A DNA stretch of 64,000 nt from Sulfitobacter undariae. Lineage in GTDB: Bacteria; Pseudomonadota; Alphaproteobacteria; Rhodobacterales; Rhodobacteraceae. Under the pieces are notes generated by a model, which was given only the letters and a program-made list of their open reading frames with translations, searched no databases and was not told the origin of the DNA. The DNA is taken from NCBI RefSeq assembly GCF_014196805.1, contig NZ_JACIEI010000011.1, forward strand, positions 39,774-103,773, in the 5' to 3' direction. This document shows, piece after piece, positions 37,626-45,553 of the stretch (position 1 is its first letter; every line of letters starts with the position of its first letter). Both the position numbers and the translations under genes were made by a program.

Positions 37626-38777
37626 ATGAGTCCCTTGATGAAATTCACTTTGCTTGCGTCAGTCGCAACCGCACTTATTGGCAGCAGCGCAGTTGCCAAA
37701 GAACGGTTGAACTTTGCATATGGTTTCCCTGTAAATTCAAACGTTGGCAAAGCCGTTGAGGCCTATAAAACAGCTGTTGAAGAACGCTCAGGCGGTGAAA
37801 TCGTCGTCACGGGCTTTCCTATGACACTGCTGAGCACTTCAGAATCCAGCGCAGGTGTGCGTGATGGATTGGCAGATGTGGCGTTTGTCCTGCCGCCGTA
37901 CCACGCGGCCGAATATCCGACCAACCTGTTCTTGCATGAATTGAATCCCATGCTGAATCTGATGAAGCACCCCAAAGGTAAAGAGCCTTTGGCCTATGGC
38001 GGTGCCATGCTGGAATATACGCTCACCAAATGCCCCGAGTGTCTGGACGAGTATAAAGCGCAAAATCAGGTCTATACAGCCAGTGGTGTGACACCGCTTT
38101 ATGGTATGTTGTGCAAAGACACCAAGGTGTCAAACCTAGACGAAATAAAAGGCAAACGCTTGCGTGCGGGTGGTGCTGGATTTGTCCGTTTTGCCGAAAA
38201 CTTTGACGCAAAAGCTATCCGGATTCCAACCAGCGAAGCCTATGAAGCGCTGGATCAGGGCATCATTGATTGTGCGATGATCTCTATTCCTGAATTGACC
38301 AACTACAATCTTTACGAAGTTGTGACAGACATCACCCCCGGTGTTCCGGGCGGTGTGTTTGCGGGTAACTCCTCGGCGAACGTGAACCGCGACCGTTGGT
38401 TGGCGATGGATGATGCAACCCGCGAAGCAATGTTGTGGGGCGGTGCCACCATGAGCGCGAGCGCGACTTGGTTGTCCTATCTTGATGATGCTGACGCGAC
38501 CGCAAAAGCACGTGAATTGGGGATCAATTTCCATGAACCAGCGCCGGAAATGGTCGCAGCGGTTCAGGAGTATGTGAAGCAAGATCTTGCCAATGTGGCC
38601 AAGCTTTTCAAGGAAAACTACAACGTGGCCCGCGCCGATGAAATCACCGCTGATTTCACTCCGCTTCTCGAAAAGTGGTACGGTCTGGTTGATGAAGTCG
38701 AGAGCTTTGAAGACCTGCGCCAAGTCTACTGGGATGAGGTTTTGTCCAAAGTTGATCCAGCGACATACGCTCAATAA
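37626..38777 (+). CDS. TRAP transporter solute-binding protein, copy 2 (DctP family)
   Basis: A 383-residue paralogue. The signal peptide runs to about residue 23 (SSAVA), followed by KERLNFAYGFP. It keeps TKCPECLDEYKAQNQVYT, the MLCKD cysteine, RLRAGGAGFVRFAENFD and the DQGIIDCAM cysteine. It differs from copies 1 and 4 at ADVAFVLPPYHAAEYPTNLF and is closest to copy 3. GGAGAAAATTA precedes the ATG. The 181-nt gap from copy 1 leaves room for its own promoter. Confidence 0.9.
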   Translation: MSPLMKFTLLASVATALIGSSAVAKERLNFAYGFPVNSNVGKAVEAYKTAVEERSGGEIVVTGFPMTLLSTSESSAGVRDGLADVAFVLPPYHAAEYPTNLFLHELNPMLNLMKHPKGKEPLAYGGAMLEYTLTKCPECLDEYKAQNQVYTASGVTPLYGMLCKDTKVSNLDEIKGKRLRAGGAGFVRFAENFDAKAIRIPTSEAYEALDQGIIDCAMISIPELTNYNLYEVVTDITPGVPGGVFAGNSSANVNRDRWLAMDDATREAMLWGGATMSASATWLSYLDDADATAKARELGINFHEPAPEMVAAVQEYVKQDLANVAKLFKENYNVARADEITADFTPLLEKWYGLVDEVESFEDLRQVYWDEVLSKVDPATYAQ

Positions 38778-38792
38778 CCATTTTTAAACGCT

Positions 38793-38827
38793 CCAGTCGG
38801 GCACTTGGTTTACAGGTGCCCGACTGG
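38793..38827 (+). terminator. Intercistronic hairpin after binding protein 2
   Basis: A perfect 12-bp stem, CCAGTCGGGCAC with GTGCCCGACTGG, 11-nt loop, without a clear T-tract. It is more likely an mRNA 3' stabiliser or partial terminator. Confidence 0.65.
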
Positions 38828-38969
38828 AAACCATCGGGAAATAACGTGAGAAATTATTACTAATTATCATATCGGTCAGGAGGATTGGCCGAAGTGTTAT
38901 GTCAAACGTCGAGCCGAGCAGCGCATAATTTTCGCGTCGTTCAGCCTGACATCCTAGGGAGGGAAAAAC

Positions 38970-40121
38970 ATGACTGCATTTAATAAAAAAGTACTGGCCG
39001 TGGCCATCGCGGCAAGCTGTATCGCAGGTACAGCTATCGCCAAAGAGCGGTTGAACTACGCGTACGGCTATCCAATCACCTCAAATGTCGGCAAGGCATT
39101 TGAAATCTATAGCGCGGCTGTGACCGAACGCTCAAAGGGTGAAATTGTCATGACGGGCTATCCCATGACATTGCTCAGCACCCCTGAAGCCAGTGCCGGT
39201 GTGCGCGACGGCTTGGCGGATGTCGCTTTTGTTTTACCGCCCTATCACCCTGCGGATTACCCGACCAACCTGTTTTTGCATGAGCTGAATTCCCTTATTA
39301 ATCTGGTCGAAGAGCCAACAGGTAAAGAACCATTGGCCTATAGTGGTGCCGTTTTGGAATATACTTTCACCAAATGCCCTGAGTGTCTGGATGAATACAA
39401 AACCCAAAACCAAGTCTTTACCGCGGGCACCTCGACACCTGTTTATGGCCTGTTGTGCAAAGACGTAAAAATTACCTCGCTTGATGATTTCAAGAACAAG
39501 CGCATGCGCGTTGGAAGCGCGGGTTATGTGCGTTTTGCCGAAGCATTTGGGGCGCAAGCCATCCGTCTGCCTGTCGGCGAAGCCTATGAAGCGATGGATC
39601 AAGGCGTCATTGATTGTGCGATGCTGTCCATGCCTGAACTGACAAACTATAATCTTTACGAGGTCGTCACCGACATCACCCTAGGCGTGCCGGGTGGGTT
39701 GTTTGCCGGCAATGCACTGGCAAACGTTAACCGTGACCGCTGGCTTGCGATGGATGATGCAGGCCGTGAAGCGATGATCTGGGGCGGGTCCACTCTGACC
39801 GCGAACGGCACGTGGATTTCCTTTGTTGATCACGAAGCTGCGCTAGAAAACGCACGCGCGCAGGGCATTAAAATTCACCAAGCAGATCCTGAATTTGTTG
39901 CTGCGGTGCAGGCGTTTGTAAAGGAAGACGTAGCAAGCGTCGCGACGCTGTTCAAAGAAACCTATAACGTTGCCCGCGCCGAAGAGATCGCAGCAGATTT
40001 TCCGCCTCTGCTGGAGAAATGGAACGCGCTTATCAAAGATGTCGAAAGCGCCGAAGAGCTGAACCAGATCTACTGGGATCAGGTGATGTCTAAGGTCGAT
40101 CCAGCCACCTACGGACAATAA
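38970..40121 (+). CDS. TRAP transporter solute-binding protein, copy 3 (DctP family)
   Basis: A 383-residue paralogue. The signal peptide ends near residue 24 (GTAIA), followed by KERLNYAYGYP. The cysteine framework (KCPEC, LLCKD, IDCAM) is kept, but the binding-region segment diverges (FTAGTSTPVYG, KRMRVGSAGYVRFAEAFG), suggesting a changed ligand preference. It pairs with copy 2 in the ADVAFVLPPYH motif. A strong Shine-Dalgarno (AGGGAGGG) precedes the ATG, after a 192-nt gap from copy 2. Confidence 0.9.
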   Translation: MTAFNKKVLAVAIAASCIAGTAIAKERLNYAYGYPITSNVGKAFEIYSAAVTERSKGEIVMTGYPMTLLSTPEASAGVRDGLADVAFVLPPYHPADYPTNLFLHELNSLINLVEEPTGKEPLAYSGAVLEYTFTKCPECLDEYKTQNQVFTAGTSTPVYGLLCKDVKITSLDDFKNKRMRVGSAGYVRFAEAFGAQAIRLPVGEAYEAMDQGVIDCAMLSMPELTNYNLYEVVTDITLGVPGGLFAGNALANVNRDRWLAMDDAGREAMIWGGSTLTANGTWISFVDHEAALENARAQGIKIHQADPEFVAAVQAFVKEDVASVATLFKETYNVARAEEIAADFPPLLEKWNALIKDVESAEELNQIYWDQVMSKVDPATYGQ

Positions 40122-40137
40122 CACTAGAAACGATTTG

Positions 40138-40170
40138 GCAGAAGCGTACCGGAGCATGGTGCGCTTCTGC
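40138..40170 (+). terminator. Intercistronic hairpin after binding protein 3
   Basis: A perfect 9-bp stem, GCAGAAGCG with CGCTTCTGC, 15-nt loop, in a 69-nt gap between copies 3 and 4. Confidence 0.65.
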
Positions 40171-40190
40171 TTAACACACTGAGGAATACT

Positions 40191-41342
40191 ATGACCGCTC
40201 TATCAAAACTAACATTGGCTGCAATCCTGACCGCGTCGAGCATCGCAGGTGCTGCCAGTGCCAAAGAAAAACTGAATTTCGCCTATGGCTACCCAGAGAA
40301 TTCAAACATCGGCCTTGCTGTCACTTCTTATGCCGCAGCCGTAGAAGAACGCTCGGGCGGCGAGGTGACGGTTACAGGTTTTCCAATGTCCTTGCTCAGC
40401 CTCTCTGAGACAAGTGCAGGTGTGCGTGACGGGCTTGCCGATGTTGGTTATGTTTTGACGGCATATTTTGCAGCCGAATATCCAACCAACCTTTACCTGC
40501 ACGAATTGAACCAACTTCTTAATCTAATCGATAACCCAACTGGCAAAGAGCCTTTGGCCTTTGCAGGCGCTATGCTGGAATACACGGTCAAGGATTGCCC
40601 CGAGTGTCAGCAAGAGTTCAAAGCGCAAAACCAAGTCTATACAGCGGGCGGAGTCACGCCTGTCTATAACTTGCTTTGCAAAGACGCTAAAATCACCTCC
40701 ATTGAAGACCTGAAAGGTAAGCGCCTGCGCGCAGGTGGCGCTGGCTTTGTGCGTTTCGCAGAACATTTCGGTGCTCAGGCCGTGCGTTTGCCCGTGAACG
40801 AAGTTTACGAGGCGCTTGATCAAGGTATCATTGATTGCGCCATGTTGAACGCGCCTGAAATCACCAACTACAGCTTGGAAGAAGTCTTGACCGACATCAC
40901 CATGCGCATTCCGGGTGGTGTCTATGCAGGTACCGGAGGCGGTAACATCAATCTGGACCGCTGGAACAATATGGATGACAAAGCGCGTGAAGCGCTGTTG
41001 TGGGGCGGTAGTCGCATTACGGCTGATGCCACGTGGAACTTCTATACAAATGATGCGGTTGCGATCCAAAACACCCGTGACGCCGGTATTGAAATCCACC
41101 AACCCGATGCAGCGTTGATCGCCGCCGCACAGGAATTCTCACGCCAAGACCTACAAGCTGTCGCAGCTTTGTTCCGTGATACCTACAACGTGCCACGCGC
41201 CGAAGAAATCGCACAAGAATTCCCGGCCCTTTTGGAAAAGTGGAACGGGCTTGTGGCTGATATCGACAGCGCAGATGCGCTTCATCAGCTTTATTGGGAT
41301 GAAGTCATGTCTAAAGTCGATCCCGCAACCTACGGAAAATAA
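40191..41342 (+). CDS. TRAP transporter solute-binding protein, copy 4 (DctP family)
   Basis: A 383-residue paralogue with a signal peptide to about residue 24 (GAASA) and mature start KEKLNFAYGYP. It shares SLLSLSETSAGVRDGLADVG and YFAAEYPTNL with copy 1, and keeps DCPEC, LLCKD and IDCAM. The C-terminal domain is the most diverged (MRIPGGVYAGTGGGNINLDR). It is the copy nearest the permease genes and probably the original partner, although that cannot be proved here. Confidence 0.9.
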   Translation: MTALSKLTLAAILTASSIAGAASAKEKLNFAYGYPENSNIGLAVTSYAAAVEERSGGEVTVTGFPMSLLSLSETSAGVRDGLADVGYVLTAYFAAEYPTNLYLHELNQLLNLIDNPTGKEPLAFAGAMLEYTVKDCPECQQEFKAQNQVYTAGGVTPVYNLLCKDAKITSIEDLKGKRLRAGGAGFVRFAEHFGAQAVRLPVNEVYEALDQGIIDCAMLNAPEITNYSLEEVLTDITMRIPGGVYAGTGGGNINLDRWNNMDDKAREALLWGGSRITADATWNFYTNDAVAIQNTRDAGIEIHQPDAALIAAAQEFSRQDLQAVAALFRDTYNVPRAEEIAQEFPALLEKWNGLVADIDSADALHQLYWDEVMSKVDPATYGK

Positions 41343-41360
41343 CAGTCTCCAATCGCCCCT

Positions 41361-41387
41361 GCGGGCGCCAAATGGCGCCCGCTTTCC
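41361..41387 (+). terminator. Intercistronic hairpin between binding protein 4 and dctQ
   Basis: A very strong 9-bp GC-only stem (GCGGGCGCC with GGCGCCCGC, AAAT loop) followed by TTTCC. It should sharply reduce transcription into the permease genes. Confidence 0.8.
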
Positions 41388-41413
41388 TCTCCTCTAACAT
41401 CTGGATTTTACCC

Positions 41414-41962
41414 ATGAAAGCTATCGGTAAAGCTATCTCTTGGCTGATCAGCGGCCTGACATCGGTTGCTGGTATCTTGGTGGTACTGCTGGTCTGTCAC
41501 GTCACCATCGACGTCACCATGCGATTTGTGTTCGGGCACCCCCTGAACGCCACCATTCTCTACGTTTCCGCCTTTTACATGGTGGGCATCGCCTTCTTGC
41601 CGCTTGCTGCGGTTGAGGAAAAAGACGGCCATATCGCTGTTGAACTGTTGGTTGAGCGTTTCCCCAACAAGGTGCAATCACTCATCGCGATTTTTGGCAC
41701 GATCATCACCATCGTTGTTGCCGCTGCTGTCGCCATGCGTACTGGCCAAGAGGCGCTGGCCAAATATGCGACGGGTTCCTACTCTATCGAAGCGGGGGGG
41801 AAGGTGCTGACGTGGCCTACATATTTCGTTTTGCCATTGGGGTTTGGCTTGATGGCGCTTGTCGCCCTCTGGAAGCTGTACGGGATGGTGACTGGACGTG
41901 AAACAGGGCTGAGCAGCCTTGCGATTGAAGACCCCTATCTGGGTGACAAGGAAGTAATATGA
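41414..41962 (+). CDS. dctQ: TRAP transporter small permease subunit (DctQ family)
   Basis: A 182-residue inner-membrane protein with four hydrophobic helices (about residues 12-35, 45-65, 88-110 and 133-152). The DctQ pattern RFVFGHPLNATILYVSAFYM and EEKDGHIAVELLVERFP is present. The start at 41414 (MKAIGKAISWL) is preferred to the upstream frame start. It overlaps dctM by 4 nt, and the two form the membrane complex served by the binding proteins. Confidence 0.92.
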   Translation: MKAIGKAISWLISGLTSVAGILVVLLVCHVTIDVTMRFVFGHPLNATILYVSAFYMVGIAFLPLAAVEEKDGHIAVELLVERFPNKVQSLIAIFGTIITIVVAAAVAMRTGQEALAKYATGSYSIEAGGKVLTWPTYFVLPLGFGLMALVALWKLYGMVTGRETGLSSLAIEDPYLGDKEVI

Positions 41963-43266
41963 CCGAGCTACAAATAGCCGCCATTTTTATCGGCGTACTC
42001 TTTTTTCTGATCCTGATGCGGATTCCAATCGGTGTCTCACTGATTGCTGTGTCTTTTGGGGGCCTTTGGTCGATGTTCAACTGGAACATCGCGTGGGGTT
42101 CACTGGGGATTGTACCTTATAACTTTGCCAACTCATGGGTGCTCAGCTCGATCCCTGCATTCTTGTTTATGGGATTTATTTGTTATCACACCCGGCTGAC
42201 GCAGGGGCTGTTCAGTGCAGCGCAGGTTTGGTTGTCGGGGCTGCCCGGTGGTCTGGCGATTGCATCGGTGTTCGGCTGTGCAGGCTTTGCTGCTGTGACA
42301 GGATCTTCGGTGGCGTGTTCTGCTGCGATGGGTAAAATTGCCGTACCTGAAATGATGCGCCACAAATACAGCGCGGAATTGGCCACTGGTACAGTCGCGG
42401 CTGCGGGGACCATCGGGGCGCTTATTCCGCCTTCGATTTTGATGATCCTTTACGGCATTATCTCTCGGCAATCTGTGAGCCAGCTTTTCCTTGGGGGCTT
42501 TGTCGTCGGATTAATCACGATTTTTGCCTACATCGCGCTGATCATGGTACGTGTCTGGTTGAACCCGAAACTGGCACCGCCTGTTGAGACCAAAGCCACC
42601 TTTGCAGAAAAAGTCCGCGCGTTGGGCCAAACTTGGCCTGTGCTGCTGATCGTGATCGGTGTGTTTGCGGGGCTGTTTGGCGGTGCTTTCACCCCAACCG
42701 AAGCAGGCGCAATCGGCGCATTCCTGTCCACCATCGTAGCCTTCGCAAACGGCACACTCACCCTGAAGGCGTTGCGCATGGCGGTGACCGAAACGCTGAC
42801 AACCACATCTGCGTTGTTGGTTATCGCAGTTGGTGCCAGCTTGCTAACACGGTTTTTGGCTCTTTCCGGTATCGGCGACGCCCTGTCTGGTACGATCCTG
42901 TCGTTCGGCGCATCACCGATCCTGATTATGCTGGGCATCGTTGTGGTCTATCTGGTGCTTGGGATGATGTTGGAGCCTGTTGGCGCCATGCTGTTGACCC
43001 TGCCCATCGTTATCCCTCTGGTTGAGGAAACAGGCTACAGCTTGCTGTGGTTTGGCATTGTGCTGGTCAAACTGCTTGAGATTGGAATGATCACGCCACC
43101 GATGGGGATGAATGTTTTTGTTATCAAAGGCGTGGTTGGCAATATCGCAACCCTGACGAGCATCTTCCGTGGTGTGTTCTGGTTTGTGATTGTTGATTTG
43201 TTCATCATCGCACTGTTGATCGCATATCCGCAGATTGTCTTGTTTCTGCCGCAGATGGTAGGCTGA
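41959..43266 (+). CDS. dctM: TRAP transporter large permease subunit (DctM family)
   Basis: A 435-residue permease with about twelve membrane segments. The motifs GFAAVTGSSVACSAAMGKIA (about residues 109-128), GTIGALIPPSILMILYG and FTPTEAGAIGAFLSTIVAF are typical of the DctM family. It carries out the cation-coupled step. It is the last gene of the locus, followed by a terminator hairpin. Confidence 0.94.
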   Translation: MTELQIAAIFIGVLFFLILMRIPIGVSLIAVSFGGLWSMFNWNIAWGSLGIVPYNFANSWVLSSIPAFLFMGFICYHTRLTQGLFSAAQVWLSGLPGGLAIASVFGCAGFAAVTGSSVACSAAMGKIAVPEMMRHKYSAELATGTVAAAGTIGALIPPSILMILYGIISRQSVSQLFLGGFVVGLITIFAYIALIMVRVWLNPKLAPPVETKATFAEKVRALGQTWPVLLIVIGVFAGLFGGAFTPTEAGAIGAFLSTIVAFANGTLTLKALRMAVTETLTTTSALLVIAVGASLLTRFLALSGIGDALSGTILSFGASPILIMLGIVVVYLVLGMMLEPVGAMLLTLPIVIPLVEETGYSLLWFGIVLVKLLEIGMITPPMGMNVFVIKGVVGNIATLTSIFRGVFWFVIVDLFIIALLIAYPQIVLFLPQMVG

Positions 43267-43276
43267 CGACCCAAGC

Positions 43277-43313
43277 GAGGGCGGCGGCAACTCATAGCCT
43301 CCGCCCTCCTTTT
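43277..43313 (+). terminator. Terminator of the TRAP operon
   Basis: Arms GAGGGCGG and CCGCCCTC, 16-nt loop, followed by CTTTTG. It lies 10 nt after the dctM stop. Confidence 0.75.
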
Positions 43314-43802
43314 GATTACATGTCTGGCATCTGCTTGACGTACTGAAGCCCGCGCTTCCATTCCCAACGATATTTTTGTCAGGCTGCAATTACTGGTTTT
43401 TGGTACCTTCACTCGGTCACGTTGAGGGGGGGCTTCCAGATGAATGACCTTGGCTCTTTCCTCGCCCAGAAGCAAATTCCTCGTATTAGATTTTTGGTTA
43501 GTGAAGTGCACAGAGAGCGAAGGCGTGCCGCGTTTTGTTGGCAAGCCCGTGTCTAGCTAGAAAAAGGCCGTCTCAATCAGCGTGATTACGGGGTTTTTGC
43601 GATATTACGCATTTCAAATGAGATTTTTTTGCCTTTAAAATGATCACAAGCCTATGAGAGTACAGTGTAAATTATTTTTAAAAATGTACGAAGTGGTTAA
43701 TAGGAGGTTTTGGGGTTCAACTACGGCGAGAAAGTGGCATCATTGATGAAAGATGGGGGATTCTCTGATTTGAGAATTTGTGTGTGTCAAAAGGGAACTG
43801 GA
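43314..43802. other. Intergenic region upstream of the AHL synthase gene
   Basis: No convincing gene. The final 200 nt are A+T-rich and should hold the promoter. The sequence GTACAGTGTAA (43662-43672) contains the small palindrome TACA-G-TGTA, and a second TGTAC follows at 43685. I saw no canonical 20-bp lux box. Confidence 0.4.
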
Positions 43803-44564
43803 ATGACTGTGGATCTTATCAAGAACCAACATGACTGTAGGGTATCAGTATTTCCTGCGCTTGAGCAGGTGGAACCGGATACCAAAACGCGCATCCAGCG
43901 AAACGTTCGCAAGCCAGATATCGCTTCAATTCTATCGGAAGAAACCTCAAAGATCAGTGAGGCCGAAATCAGGGTGAGCACCCTCAGCGTTCACAATATT
44001 CATGAACACGGGAATCTTTTTACAAATTACCTCAAGGCCCGTAGGGATGTGTTTATCGTTCAAAAAGGGTGGAGTTTACCTGAAGTAGACGGGATGGAGT
44101 TTGATCAATACGACACACCTCTGGCCCGTTGGGTTATCTTGCATGAATACGGAGAAGTTCTTGCCGGGATCAGGCTGACGCCTACAACCGCGAGATGTGC
44201 CCAATACACCTATATGATACGAGATGCCCAGTTGGGGTTGTTGAAAGACATCCCAAGGGACATTCTCTATATGGAGGCGCCTGTAAAAGATGAAATCTGG
44301 GAAGCAACGCGACTGTTTGTTTCAGCTCGGGTTTCTGCCAGCAGGCGGTCGCGAATTCAGACACTATTGATGGTGGGTATGGCGGCCTCAGCCAGAGAGC
44401 TTGGGATTAGTCACATCATCGGGATTGTACCTTCGGTTTTTCACCGCTGGATGAAGAGAATTGGCATGTCTGCTGAGGCAATCGGCCCGTTACTCGAGAT
44501 TGAAGGGGATAGAACCCAAGCCGCGATGATGGACGTGCGCCAACCCATTGCCCGGCCCGCCTAA
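43803..44564 (+). CDS. Acyl-homoserine-lactone synthase (LuxI family)
   Basis: A 253-residue protein from the ATG at 43803 (AAGGGA upstream). A TTG at 43710 just behind AGGAGG could extend it to 284 residues. The LuxI/GNAT domain covers about residues 55-240, and the conserved residues are all visible: RRDVFIVQKGW (Arg, Phe, Trp), MEFDQYD (the E-x-D-x-x-D set), AGIRLTPT (Arg) and WEATRLFV (the E-x-x-R pair). It should make an acyl-homoserine lactone from SAM and acyl-ACP or acyl-CoA. The N-terminal extension of about 55 residues is unusual. No luxR gene is adjacent, and the gene ends 5 nt from a convergent response-regulator gene. Confidence 0.84.
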   Translation: MTVDLIKNQHDCRVSVFPALEQVEPDTKTRIQRNVRKPDIASILSEETSKISEAEIRVSTLSVHNIHEHGNLFTNYLKARRDVFIVQKGWSLPEVDGMEFDQYDTPLARWVILHEYGEVLAGIRLTPTTARCAQYTYMIRDAQLGLLKDIPRDILYMEAPVKDEIWEATRLFVSARVSASRRSRIQTLLMVGMAASARELGISHIIGIVPSVFHRWMKRIGMSAEAIGPLLEIEGDRTQAAMMDVRQPIARPA

Positions 44565-44569
44565 AAGTT

Positions 44570-45097
44570 TCAGGCTTTTGACTTTCTCGGGGTGTTGACT
44601 GGATAGAGGTCGTCACTAAAGATATTTACGACCTCTTTTCGGGTGAGGGCGCTGGCATTTCCCAAGGGAACTTCGGGTTGGGTGTCTTGCGAAAGTCGCA
44701 AATAGTTTATGGCGTGTTGGGCGCGCACTAGTTTTGCGGATAATTTGATCCGGATACCAATTTGCAGGACATCAAAAGGTTTGGTGACATAATCTGTTGC
44801 GCCAGCTTCAATGGCTTCGGCGAGGGAGATTTCGTCACGCCGTCCGGTCAGCATGATAATCGGAACTTCTTTGTAGCCGGGGACCTTTCTGATCCGTCTA
44901 CAAAGCTCAATTCCGTCAATGTCTGGCATGTCGATATCCAGAATGATGCAGTCGTAGGTCGCTGTCGCGCTCAGCAGTCCCGCAAACGCGCGTGTTGCGG
45001 ATGTGTGGCAGGTGACATCGCTGAACCCCACATTCCGAAGAATGACGGGTAGCAGATCAACGATGTGTTGATCGTCATCGACAACAAGAATTTTCAC
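44570..45097 (-). CDS. Response regulator, receiver domain with short undefined tail
   Basis: A 175-residue protein. The receiver domain (1-125) has VVDDDQ acidic pocket residues, phospho-acceptor Asp54 in IILDIDMPD, the conserved Thr in IIMLTGR and the Lys in YVTKPFDV. The remaining about 50 residues contain no recognisable output domain. Its receiver layout (Asp54, xDC before the strand) is like those of the two receiver/GGDEF-like proteins at 49.8 and 55.1 kb, so the three look paralogous. It is divergent from a histidine kinase gene, a likely partner. Confidence 0.88.
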   Translation of the reverse strand: MKILVVDDDQHIVDLLPVILRNVGFSDVTCHTSATRAFAGLLSATATYDCIILDIDMPDIDGIELCRRIRKVPGYKEVPIIMLTGRRDEISLAEAIEAGATDYVTKPFDVLQIGIRIKLSAKLVRAQHAINYLRLSQDTQPEVPLGNASALTRKEVVNIFSDDLYPVNTPRKSKA

Positions 45098-45553
45098 GTT
45101 GGATATCCACCTTTATAGAACTTTCTTGTTGAAGCACATTTCTGACAAAACTATGGCATTTATGGGTTTTTTTGTGAAAGTGCTCAGTTTATCAAAGATG
45201 ATCAGAAGCCCGCGTCGCCAGCTGGGTTACTGATCAATTTCATGTTTGGTTTGTGTTTGAGCCAGGCGGAGGGGCAGGAATATCCGACCTTTTTTCAGAC
45301 GCGGCTCGTACTCCAAGTCGACGATAAGAATTTTCGACAGCTACCCTTGCGGCGCATCCTGCTGACTTGGAAATTGTTTAATATGCATAGTTTTGATGCT
45401 ATTTGTGTTGCTTGATCGTAAAAATCTGTGACAATACAGTAAGCAATTAATTGCTTATCAGCCCTTATTTTGCCATGTTAAGGTATTAGTTACCACCTAT
45501 GGTTGCGTCATGATTGGGGGTGACGCCGGTCGATGTATGTTGGGACCTGACGG
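45098..45553. other. Intergenic region between response regulator and histidine kinase genes
   Basis: A+T-rich, no gene seen on either strand. It should carry both divergent promoters. No repeat or strong dyad was recognised. Confidence 0.4.

Noticed and set aside
43035..43544. 169-residue minus-strand frame across the end of dctM
   Set aside because: Mostly antisense to dctM, with no family resemblance; it also crosses the operon terminator.
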